Shown here: positions 6,412-13,291 of the stretch, in pieces
How the letters are laid out: every line of letters begins with the position of its first letter
Numbering within the stretch: the stretch's first letter is position 1
From: Deltaproteobacteria bacterium
GTDB lineage: Bacteria; Desulfobacterota_B; Binatia; UBA9968
Assembly (NCBI GenBank): GCA_005879255.1
Contig: VBKY01000157.1
Location: forward strand, 1 to 13,291
Length of the DNA stretch: 13,291 nt
Direction of reading: 5' to 3'
Made by a program: the position numbers and the translations under genes
Notes under the pieces: model-generated
Told to the model about the DNA's origin: nothing
Database searches by the model: none
The model's input: only the letters and a program-made list of their open reading frames with translations

Positions 6412-6440
6412 ACTTGGCGCCTTTGCGTCTTTGCGCGAGT
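6412..6440 (+). repeat. TTTGCG dispersed repeat, copy C, upstream of the GxxExxY start
   Basis: It starts ACTTGGCGCC and continues with two TTTGCG words. It fills 29 of the 35 bases between the kinase stop codon (6447-6449) and the GxxExxY start codon (6409-6411). On the minus strand it provides AAAGG eight bases before the ATG. Confidence 0.7.
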
Positions 6441-6446
6441 ATATTC

Positions 6447-9400
6447 TTAATTCACTGGCAGCGTGAAAGTGAACCTACTGCCTTTTCCTATCTCGCTCTC
6501 CACCCAGATCTTGCCCCCGTGCAATTCGACAAACTTCCTGGTGAGTGTCAACCCTAGTCCCGTGCCTTCGCGCTTCTGCGCATAATTGGTTCCCACCTGG
6601 CGGAATTCTTCGAAGATCGCCTCTTGGTCTTCCAGCGCGATCCCGATGCCAGTGTCTATGACTGCAACAATGACCGCGCGGTCGCCGACACTCGCTTCAA
6701 CCCTAATCTGTCCGCCTTCCGGCGTAAACTTTACGGCGTTGGAAAGTAGGTTGAGCAAGATCTGCTTGATCTTCCGCTCATCGCCGGTGAACTCGCTAAG
6801 ACGCTCGTCGACGCTGTGGTGCAGCCTGATACCATGGCGCGTCGCGCGCTCGCGTATGAGAGTAAGCGCGTTGTCGATGGCCATGGGCAAGTCAAACTTA
6901 GTCAACTCCAGCTCCATTCGTCCGGCTTCGATCTTGGAAAGATCGAGAATATCGTTGATCAGAGAGAGGAGGTGGCGCCCGGAGGAAAGAATGTCGTCGG
7001 TATACTCGGCTTGTTTCTCGTTTAGCTCGCCGAACATTCTCTCTCCCAAAACTTCGGAGAAGCCGATGATGGCGTTGAGCGGCGTGCGTAGCTCGTGAGA
7101 CATATTCGCGAGAAATTCAGATTTGTGGCGATTGGCCGCCTCGATCTCCCGGCTCTTGTCCTCGATCTCGCGGAAGAGCCGAGCGTTTTGGATCGCCAAA
7201 GCTGACTGCGTGGCAAATGTCTGAAGAAGATTGACGACTTCCGGCGAAAAACTTCCATCCTCTTTCCGCCAGACCGTCAAGGCGCCCATGATTCGCTCCT
7301 CGCGGAGCAGTGGAACTGCCAGAACAGATCGATATCCGAGGCGTGCAAGCATAGGCCGCACGCGAGTGCCGGTATATTCCCGCTCCTCTAGGATATTTGG
7401 AACTTGGACCGGTATCCGGACGGTCGCTGTCTGCCCCGTCGCGCCTTGTCCCGGACGGACCGGCGTCGCTCTCAGCGCCTCAACCACCTCCTCTTCCATA
7501 CGGTAACTGGCCCTGAGGTGGAACTCTTGCGCAGTTTCATCGTACTCGTAGATCACGCCGCCACTAGTTCCGGAGAGCTGGACAGCGTGGCCAACGATGG
7601 TGCTGAGCACAGTTTGAAGATCGAGAGTGGAACTGACTGCTTGACCGACTTCTCCGAGCGCTTTCAATTCTCCGACCGATCGCGCCAGCTCACGCGTACG
7701 TTCTTCGAGCTCCTGAAATAGCCGCACGTTCTCGATGGCGATCACGGCTTGATCGGCGAAGGTTTTGAGGAGTGAAATCTGCTTGTCAGTAAAGGGACGG
7801 ACCTCTTGGCGCCGAATCACTATCGCCCCGATCGACGATCCCTCGCGTAGCAACGGCGTCGCAAGAATAGTCCGAGTGCCAGTAGCCTGTTGGAAAGGCG
7901 GAGCCTCTGGGAATTCGGTTTCCTCGGACGCCAGGTCATGGACGTGAATCGTTTGCCGGTCGACCACGGCGCGGGCGGTGGGCATACCGCGAGTGATACG
8001 GAGCAAGCGTGCCGGCGCAGGTACCGGACCATGCTGTGCCACTACTTGGAGGCCATCACCGACTACGCGATAGACGAGAGCGTTCAATGCGTCGCACAAC
8101 CGCGCTGCATTCTCGGCAACCACATCCAGCACCGGCTGGATATTAGTCGGCGAGCTGGCGATTACACGCAGGATCTCGCTTGTCGCGGTCTGCTGCTCCA
8201 GCGCCTCGGTGAGGTCGCGGTTTCGAACTTCAAGTTCCTTGAAGAGACGTACGTTCTCGATGGCGATCACGGCTTGGTCGGCAAAGGTTTTGAGGAGAGC
8301 AATTTGCTTGTCAGTGAAGGGTTGGACCTCCGTGCGGCGAATATGAATCACACCGATCGCAATGCTCTCACGTAGCAATGGTGTAGTTAGCATCGTATGA
8401 ATTCCTTCGTGCCTGGCTCGGGCCGAGGACTTGGGGAACTCACTTTCTTCTGCCGCGATGTCATGGATATGGATCGTCTGTCTATCAATTACCGCTCGGG
8501 CAGGAATCCAGCCATGGTCCAGCGGCTCTAACACTGCCGATTGCGATAGCGCTATCGATCCGTAGTGCGCGACCGTACGGAGCATATCGCCTTCGACAAG
8601 CCGGATCACGGCGTCATCTGCACCGCAGACACGAGCCGCGCTCTCGGCGACCACATCCAGCACCGGCTGGATATTAGTAGGCGAGCTGGCAATGACGCCC
8701 AGGATCTCACTCGTCGCAGTTTGCTGCTCCAACGCCTCCTTGAGTTCCTGGAACAGCCGGACATTCTCGATGGCGATAACCGCCTGGTCGGCGAAGGTCT
8801 CAAGAAGCTTGATCTGCGCCGGAGTGAAGAGGCGCACTTCGGTGCGACGCGCGTCCAGTACCCCAATGAGTTCCCCCTGCTGGCAAAGAGGAGCGGACAA
8901 GATCGTGCGCCAGTCACCGCCGAACGTGAAATCGTTCTGCGCCCGGACGTCGGGAATGTGAGATGTGCCATGCTCGTGCATCCAGCGAAACCGTGGCTCA
9001 TCGATACTGATCTCGACGCGGGTAATGGGTATGGGACCAAAATGAGCCCGCACAACCAAAGTGTTCCCCTCGCGGAGTCGCAGCACCACGTCATCAATCC
9101 CACAAACCCGGGCGGCGCTCTCGACAATGGCGTCGAGGACCGGCTGCACGTCCGTCGGCGAGCGGCTGATGATGCCGAGCACCTCAGCCGTCGCGGTCTG
9201 ATGCTCCAGGGCCTCGCGCAATTCCGCGTTGCGCTCGCCGAGCTCACGGAATAGCCGCACGTTCTCGATGGCGATCACAGCCTGATCCGCAAAGGTTTTG
9301 AGTAGTGAGATTTGCTTGTCAGAAAAGGGACGGACGTCCGTGCGGCGGATCATGATGGCTCCGACCGGAACGTCATCGCGCAGAAGCGGCGCAGCCAGTA

Positions 9401-12400
9401 CTGTCCGAATACGCTCACGCTGGGCGGCACGCCAAACATCCGGATGGTCCTCTTCGCGCTCCGCCATCATGTCGTGAATATGAACTATTTGTCGCTCGAC
9501 AATGGCCCGTCCGGCATTCGAACCACGGCTGATCGGTCGGGTCTCTCCAACCGGAATAAGATCGGGCACTGTTCCGTACCTCACCACCTTCCGCATCATG
9601 TCACCCTCGACACGATAGATCTGCGCGTCAACCGAATCACATAAACGCGCCGCGCTTTCCGCGACTGTGTCGAGCACAGGCTGGATATCCGTCGGTGAGC
9701 CGGAGATCACGCGCAGGATCTCACTCGTCGCTGTCTGCTGCTCCAACGCTTCGGTAAGCTGACGGTTGCGGGTGTCGAGTTCATTAAACAAGCGAACGTT
9801 CTCAATCGCGATAACGGCCTGGTCGGCAAAGGTTTCGAGCAGTTTGATTTGCTTGTCCGAGAACGGGCGAACTTCGGTTCGACGAATTAGGATTGCTCCA
9901 AGAGGTACACCCTCGCGCAGCAAAGGCGCGCATAGAAGAGTCCGAGTCCCGAAACGCTGTTGGGCGAGCTTGCTTTCAGGAAACTTGGTTTCAACCTCTG
10001 CGGCTAGATCATGAACATGAATCGTTTGGCGGTCGATGATCGCTAAGTGGGGTGCCTGGGCAGCGGAAATGAGCGTCCTCTCCTCCCGGCTTCGGGCCGG
10101 CATTGACCCATAGGAGGCCACGGCCCGACTGAAATTGCCCTCAACACGAATGATCTGAGCATCTGTTGCGTCACACAACCGCGCAGCATTTTCGGCAACC
10201 ACATGCAGCACCGGCTGGATATCGGTAGGCGAGCTGGCGATGACACCCAAAATTTCGCTTGTCGCCGTTTGTTGTTCCAACGCTTCAGTGAGTTCTTGGA
10301 ACAACCTAACGTTTTCGATGGCAATCACAGCTTGGTCAGCGAAAGTGCGTACGAGGGCAATTTGATTTTCGCTGAAGGGCTTTACCTCACGCCTCCACAT
10401 GCCGAGCGCGCCAATGGGGACACCGTCCTTTAGCAGCGGGACAGCCAGGACCGTTCGGTAGCCGAGGTTACTTTGATCACCAAAGAAGACGTACTCAGGA
10501 TCGTCGTGAACATCCTCGATGTGCACCAGATGGCGATCTAGAATGGCTCGACCAACAGCTGTACCCCGCATTGCCGGCGTCGGAAATCTCTGTTTGCTCA
10601 TTTCGATTTGCTCGGGTGTGAAATTTTGGTGAGCATCAAGCGTGATTATTTGCCCGTCGAAACGGTGCACAGAGCCAAACGCCGCGTCACACAGTCTCGT
10701 GGCGCTCTGCACTATCGTGTTGAAGACCGGCCGCACGTCCGTGGGTGAGCTGCTGATAACCCGTAGTACTTCACTGGTGGCGGTCTGTTGCTCCAGCGCC
10801 TCCGTGAGATCTCGATTCCGGGCCTGCAACTCTTGGAACAAGCGGACATTCTCAATCGCGATCACCGCCTGGTCGGCGAAGGTCTCTAGTAACTTGATCT
10901 GCTTTCCTGAGAAGGGCCGAACTTCGGTTCGGCGGATCATGATCGCCCCGATGGAAACACCTTCACGAAGCAGCGGCGTGGCTAGTATCGTGCGAGAGCC
11001 GCTAATCTGGTGGCGTGCCTTAGACTCCAGGTACTCGGTTTCGAACTCTGCGACGACGTCATGGACGTGAACGGTTTGCCGATCGATCATCGCTCTTCCG
11101 ACAGGCGTACCTCTGCTGTCGGGGAAGACTGCTCCCAATGGCCTCGCCAAGGGAATCGATCCATATCGCGCCACGGTCCTAGCAACATCGTCATCGCGCC
11201 ACATGATTACAGCATCCGTCGCGTCGCATAGCCGCGCCGCGCTTGCTGCGACGGCATCGAGCACTGGCTTAATGTCGATCGGCGAGCCTGCGATGACACC
11301 CAAAATTTCACTCGTTGCAGTCTGCTGCTCTAACGCCTCTTTGAGTTCCTGGAACAGCCGGACGTTTTCGAGCGCGATCACCGCCTGATCGGCGAAGGTT
11401 TCAAGCAGCTTTATCTGCGCCGGACTAAAGGGACGCACCTCTAGGCGTCGCGCTTCCAGCTCGCCAATGAATTCGTCTTGCAAACCAAGGGGAGTGGACA
11501 AGTAGCTGCGAAACCCGCTGGAGACACCCAATCCGGGAAACTCGTTCTGCGCGGCGCGGGCATCGGTAACGTGGAGCGTGCCATGCTCGCGTATCCAGCG
11601 AAACCATGGCCCATCAATACTCATCTCGACCCGCCCAGCGGGTATGGATATCGGGCCAAAATGAGCCCGGGCAACCATACCTTCCCCCTCCCGTAGTCTC
11701 AGCATTACATCATCAACTCCGCAAACCCGCGCGGCGCTCTCGACGATGGCGCCCAGCACCGGCTGCACGTCGGTCGGCGAGCGGCTGATGATGCCGAGCA
11801 CTTCGGCCGTTGCCGTCTGATGCTCCAGGGCTTCGCGCAATTCCGCGTTGCGCTCCTGGATTTCTTTGAACAAGCGCACGTTTTCGATAGCGATGACCGC
11901 CTGGTCAGCGAACGTCTTCAGAAGGGCGATCTGTTTTTCGGTGAAAGGGCGGACCTCCAATCGACGAATCACGATGCCCCCGATCGATACACCTTCCCGG
12001 AGTAAAGGAGTGGCCAGCACAGTTCGGGAGCCGCTCATCTGCTGTCTTTCCTTGGCTTCCGGGAACTCGGTTTCAATCTCTGCCGCGAGATCATGGACGT
12101 GAATCGTTTCTCGGTCGAGCATGGCTCGACCAGCGGGCACGCCGCGAGTCAGCTTGGGCGAAGCTTCGACAATTGCTCTCGGCACAGGAATCGAACCATA
12201 CGACGCTACGATCCGGTAAAAATCACCATCGACGCGATCGATAACTGCATCGGCTGCATCACACAGCCGTGCGGCACTCTCGGCGACTGCATTTAGCACG
12301 GGCTGGATGTCGGTCGGCGAGCTGGCGATGACGCCCAAGATTTCACTCGTCGTAGTTTGTTGTTCCAACGCTTCAGTGAGCTCTTGAAACAAGCGCACGT

Positions 12401-12929
12401 TCTCGATCGCGATCACAGCCTGATCGGCGAAGGTTTCAAGCAGCTTGATTTGCTTATCCGTGAATGGCCGAACTTCAGTGCGGCGGATATGAATTACTCC
12501 AAGAGGCACGCCATCGCGCATTAACGGCGTAGCGAGCGCGGTTCGAACGCCCAGTTTGATCCCTCGGTCCTTAAACTGCGGGAATTCGGTCGTGGCGGCC
12601 GGAAGGTCAGGAACGTGGATCGTTTGCTGATCGATGATCGCCCGGCCAGGTACCGAGCCACCATCGAAGACAACCCTCTTCCCGGGTCCACCCAAGGTTG
12701 GCATCGAGCCAAAGTGGGATACCAATTCTAAGGCATCACCCTCGACGCGATGCACTATCACATCATCGGCATTACACAAGCGCGCTGCATTTTCCGCAAT
12801 AGTATCCATCACAGACTGAAGATCACCCGGCGAGCGGGCGATCATGCGCAGGATCTCGCTCGTGGCGGTCTGCTGTGAAGACGAAGCACGCCGTTTCACC
12901 GTTGATTTTCTCGAACCTTTTTTATTCAT
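6447..12929 (-). CDS. Giant soluble multi-GAF sensor histidine kinase (11 GAF domains)
   Basis: The protein has 2160 residues, several times longer than most histidine kinases. After a basic N-terminus (1-20, KK/KRR-rich) come ten homologous GAF modules, beginning at residues 21, 192, 372, 537, 716, 888, 1066, 1245, 1404 and 1581. A more diverged eleventh GAF follows at about 1770-1920. The kinase core is HisKA (about 1935-2003; phosphoacceptor His1945 in [13 protein letters not shown]) and HATPase_c. The latter has the N box with Asn2060/Asn2064, the G1 box DTGIG at 2092-2096, FEEF at 2107-2110 and the G2 box GTGLGL at 2122-2127. All catalytic motifs are intact. No signal peptide or membrane helix is present, so it is cytoplasmic. 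There is no receiver or Hpt domain, so phosphate must go to separate proteins, most likely the receiver genes at 5467 and 4163. GAF ligands are unknown; no bilin-binding phytochrome motif is seen. GGACGA just before the ATG is a weak Shine-Dalgarno. Confidence 0.95.
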   Translation of the reverse strand: MNKKGSRKSTVKRRASSSQQTATSEILRMIARSPGDLQSVMDTIAENAARLCNADDVIVHRVEGDALELVSHFGSMPTLGGPGKRVVFDGGSVPGRAIIDQQTIHVPDLPAATTEFPQFKDRGIKLGVRTALATPLMRDGVPLGVIHIRRTEVRPFTDKQIKLLETFADQAVIAIENVRLFQELTEALEQQTTTSEILGVIASSPTDIQPVLNAVAESAARLCDAADAVIDRVDGDFYRIVASYGSIPVPRAIVEASPKLTRGVPAGRAMLDRETIHVHDLAAEIETEFPEAKERQQMSGSRTVLATPLLREGVSIGGIVIRRLEVRPFTEKQIALLKTFADQAVIAIENVRLFKEIQERNAELREALEHQTATAEVLGIISRSPTDVQPVLGAIVESAARVCGVDDVMLRLREGEGMVARAHFGPISIPAGRVEMSIDGPWFRWIREHGTLHVTDARAAQNEFPGLGVSSGFRSYLSTPLGLQDEFIGELEARRLEVRPFSPAQIKLLETFADQAVIALENVRLFQELKEALEQQTATSEILGVIAGSPIDIKPVLDAVAASAARLCDATDAVIMWRDDDVARTVARYGSIPLARPLGAVFPDSRGTPVGRAMIDRQTVHVHDVVAEFETEYLESKARHQISGSRTILATPLLREGVSIGAIMIRRTEVRPFSGKQIKLLETFADQAVIAIENVRLFQELQARNRDLTEALEQQTATSEVLRVISSSPTDVRPVFNTIVQSATRLCDAAFGSVHRFDGQIITLDAHQNFTPEQIEMSKQRFPTPAMRGTAVGRAILDRHLVHIEDVHDDPEYVFFGDQSNLGYRTVLAVPLLKDGVPIGALGMWRREVKPFSENQIALVRTFADQAVIAIENVRLFQELTEALEQQTATSEILGVIASSPTDIQPVLHVVAENAARLCDATDAQIIRVEGNFSRAVASYGSMPARSREERTLISAAQAPHLAIIDRQTIHVHDLAAEVETKFPESKLAQQRFGTRTLLCAPLLREGVPLGAILIRRTEVRPFSDKQIKLLETFADQAVIAIENVRLFNELDTRNRQLTEALEQQTATSEILRVISGSPTDIQPVLDTVAESAARLCDSVDAQIYRVEGDMMRKVVRYGTVPDLIPVGETRPISRGSNAGRAIVERQIVHIHDMMAEREEDHPDVWRAAQRERIRTVLAAPLLRDDVPVGAIMIRRTDVRPFSDKQISLLKTFADQAVIAIENVRLFRELGERNAELREALEHQTATAEVLGIISRSPTDVQPVLDAIVESAARVCGIDDVVLRLREGNTLVVRAHFGPIPITRVEISIDEPRFRWMHEHGTSHIPDVRAQNDFTFGGDWRTILSAPLCQQGELIGVLDARRTEVRLFTPAQIKLLETFADQAVIAIENVRLFQELKEALEQQTATSEILGVIASSPTNIQPVLDVVAESAARVCGADDAVIRLVEGDMLRTVAHYGSIALSQSAVLEPLDHGWIPARAVIDRQTIHIHDIAAEESEFPKSSARARHEGIHTMLTTPLLRESIAIGVIHIRRTEVQPFTDKQIALLKTFADQAVIAIENVRLFKELEVRNRDLTEALEQQTATSEILRVIASSPTNIQPVLDVVAENAARLCDALNALVYRVVGDGLQVVAQHGPVPAPARLLRITRGMPTARAVVDRQTIHVHDLASEETEFPEAPPFQQATGTRTILATPLLREGSSIGAIVIRRQEVRPFTDKQISLLKTFADQAVIAIENVRLFQELEERTRELARSVGELKALGEVGQAVSSTLDLQTVLSTIVGHAVQLSGTSGGVIYEYDETAQEFHLRASYRMEEEVVEALRATPVRPGQGATGQTATVRIPVQVPNILEEREYTGTRVRPMLARLGYRSVLAVPLLREERIMGALTVWRKEDGSFSPEVVNLLQTFATQSALAIQNARLFREIEDKSREIEAANRHKSEFLANMSHELRTPLNAIIGFSEVLGERMFGELNEKQAEYTDDILSSGRHLLSLINDILDLSKIEAGRMELELTKFDLPMAIDNALTLIRERATRHGIRLHHSVDERLSEFTGDERKIKQILLNLLSNAVKFTPEGGQIRVEASVGDRAVIVAVIDTGIGIALEDQEAIFEEFRQVGTNYAQKREGTGLGLTLTRKFVELHGGKIWVESEIGKGSRFTFTLPVN
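7623..12869 (-). repeat. Tandem array of ten GAF-coding modules
   Basis: Ten in-frame units of 159-189 codons follow each other. Module 1 is 12357-12869, 2 is 11817-12356, 3 is 11322-11816, 4 is 10785-11321, 5 is 10269-10784, 6 is 9735-10268, 7 is 9198-9734, 8 is 8721-9197, 9 is 8190-8720 and 10 is 7623-8189. Each opens with TATSEIL/TATAEVL and SPTDxQPV, contains [16 protein letters not shown] and IRRxEVRPF, and closes with [16 protein letters not shown] plus a helical linker. The ends of the modules are near-identical even at DNA level (for example the GTTCTCGATGGCGATCAC-like words), while the central ligand-pocket part varies. Modules 3 and 8 form one subtype and module 5 another; the remaining seven are closely related. 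Confidence 0.9.
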
Positions 12930-12935
12930 TCGTCC

Positions 12936-12972
12936 AAAACAAAAAGCCCGGCTGGCAAACCCAGTCCGGGCT
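12936..12972 (-). terminator. Terminator-like hairpin in the leader of the giant kinase gene
   Basis: On the minus strand a stem of AGCCCGG with CCGGGCT (12966-12972 and 12945-12951) continues, after one bulged base, into CTGG/CCAG around a 5-base loop. It is followed by TTTTGTTTT (12936-12944), the classic layout of an intrinsic terminator. The run of T ends only six bases before the kinase ATG (12929), with the weak Shine-Dalgarno GGACGA in between. So it either ends a transcript from the right, or acts as an attenuator in the kinase mRNA leader. Confidence 0.75.
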
Positions 12973-13291
12973 CATGCAACGCATAATCCGGGGCGCGACC
13001 GTGATCGACCAGTCTGCAAATTCCATTAGGTAATCGGCTTATGTTTAGTTTAATTGAAGCGCCGCCGTCAAGGAGCGTCGAAGGCTAGGCGTCTGGTGCG
13101 GATAGAAAGGTTAGCGTGGCATCGGCAGAATACGGTCGCGGTTCGGCGAATCCACGTGGAAACATCCGGTGAGCAATCGTCATCGTCCCGGCGTTCCTCA
13201 AGGATCAGCTAGCGATTTGATCTTCGTCTTCCATGAAGGTCGACAGAGTATATTTTCAGATTCCAAAAAACAAAAAGCCAGCACACCCTAG
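12973..13291. other. Non-coding stretch upstream of the giant kinase
   Basis: I find no convincing gene on either strand in these 319 bases; the frames are broken or short and lack start sites and recognisable motifs. It holds a possible promoter (13042-13071). At the right edge (13267-13279) there is a second AAAACAAAAAGCC word identical to the one at 12936-12948, which on the minus strand would be the 3' arm and U-tract of another terminator whose 5' arm lies outside the window. The rest is unassigned. Confidence 0.5.
13042..13071 (-). promoter_or_regulatory. Possible sigma-70 promoter for the kinase leader
   Basis: On the minus strand TTGACG (13066-13071) is a five-of-six match to the -35 box. 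It is followed after 18 bases by TAAACA (13042-13047), a weak -10 box, in an AT-rich stretch. Transcription would start near 13035 and give a leader of about 105 bases that contains the terminator-like hairpin. Confidence 0.35.

Noticed and set aside
8565..9254. 229-residue plus-strand frame and several shorter ones opposite the GAF array
   Set aside because: They are mirror frames of the repeated GAF modules: the same antisense peptides (such as HIQHRLDI) recur at each module, as expected for a shadow of a tandem coding repeat.
7623..12869. Regularly spaced repeats as a CRISPR array
   Set aside because: The period is about 480-540 bp, in frame and protein coding; there are no short direct repeats with 30-40-base spacers.
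7170..12869. GAF domains as phytochrome or cyanobacteriochrome light sensors
   Set aside because: No bilin-attachment motif (Cys-His within the usual context) or PHY domain is visible in any module; the invariant Cys lies in the first helix, not at the chromophore site.
12973..13040. Cyclic-di-GMP or other known riboswitch in the kinase leader
   Set aside because: The conserved sequence blocks of the common riboswitch classes that I know are not present; only the terminal hairpin is clear.
13120..13160. tRNA-like T-loop word GGTTCGGCGAATCC
   Set aside because: The loop has extra bases, and no matching acceptor, D or anticodon arms can be found on either side.

Overview
The window looks like chromosomal DNA of an uncultured, fairly GC-rich Gram-negative bacterium. 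The evidence is a Sec-exported periplasmic binding protein, a proteobacterial-type thiol peroxidase, two-component genes in environmental-bacterium style, and spacers full of short dispersed repeats of the kind common in deltaproteobacterial, Binatota-like or Methylomirabilota-like environmental genomes. The phylum guess is weak and rests on style, not on a marker gene.

Layout. 1-981 (+): the 3' part of a metabolite:H+ symporter of the major facilitator superfamily, visibly richer in GC than the rest, closed by a strong hairpin terminator (1002-1033). Everything else that is coding lies on the minus strand. 1058-1258: a start-less remnant of a glutaredoxin-like gene beside a perfect 28-bp palindrome. 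1353-1856: thiol peroxidase tpx. 2088-2798: a NUDT19-like Nudix hydrolase. 2863-3912: a periplasmic solute-binding protein of the Fe(III)/AfuA type without its permease or ATPase. 4163-5311: a response regulator fused to a class III nucleotide cyclase. 5467-5847: a stand-alone receiver protein (DivK/CheY type). 5938-6411: a GxxExxY protein bracketed by dispersed repeats. 6447-12929: a 2160-residue soluble histidine kinase with eleven GAF domains. 12930-13291: a non-coding leader with a possible promoter and a clear terminator-like hairpin just before the kinase start codon.

How the genes work together. Reading the minus strand in transcription order, the kinase, the single-domain receiver and the receiver-cyclase form a plausible signalling cassette. 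A giant cytoplasmic GAF array would sense ligands and control one HisKA/HATPase core; the phosphate would pass to the stand-alone receiver and/or the receiver-cyclase, giving a cyclic nucleotide output. The GxxExxY gene and its flanking repeats look like an insertion into this cassette. The solute-binding protein, Nudix and Tpx genes follow on the same strand but are separated by repeat-bearing spacers and are probably independent units.

The most notable feature is the kinase sensor. Ten homologous GAF modules in tandem are joined by coiled-coil linkers that come in two lengths differing by exactly seven residues (one heptad). Traces of a block duplication (modules 2-3-4 resemble modules 7-8-9) and an invariant cysteine in every one of the ten modules are also visible. 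The hairpin plus U-tract that ends six bases before the kinase start codon suggests attenuation, or a small RNA in front of it.
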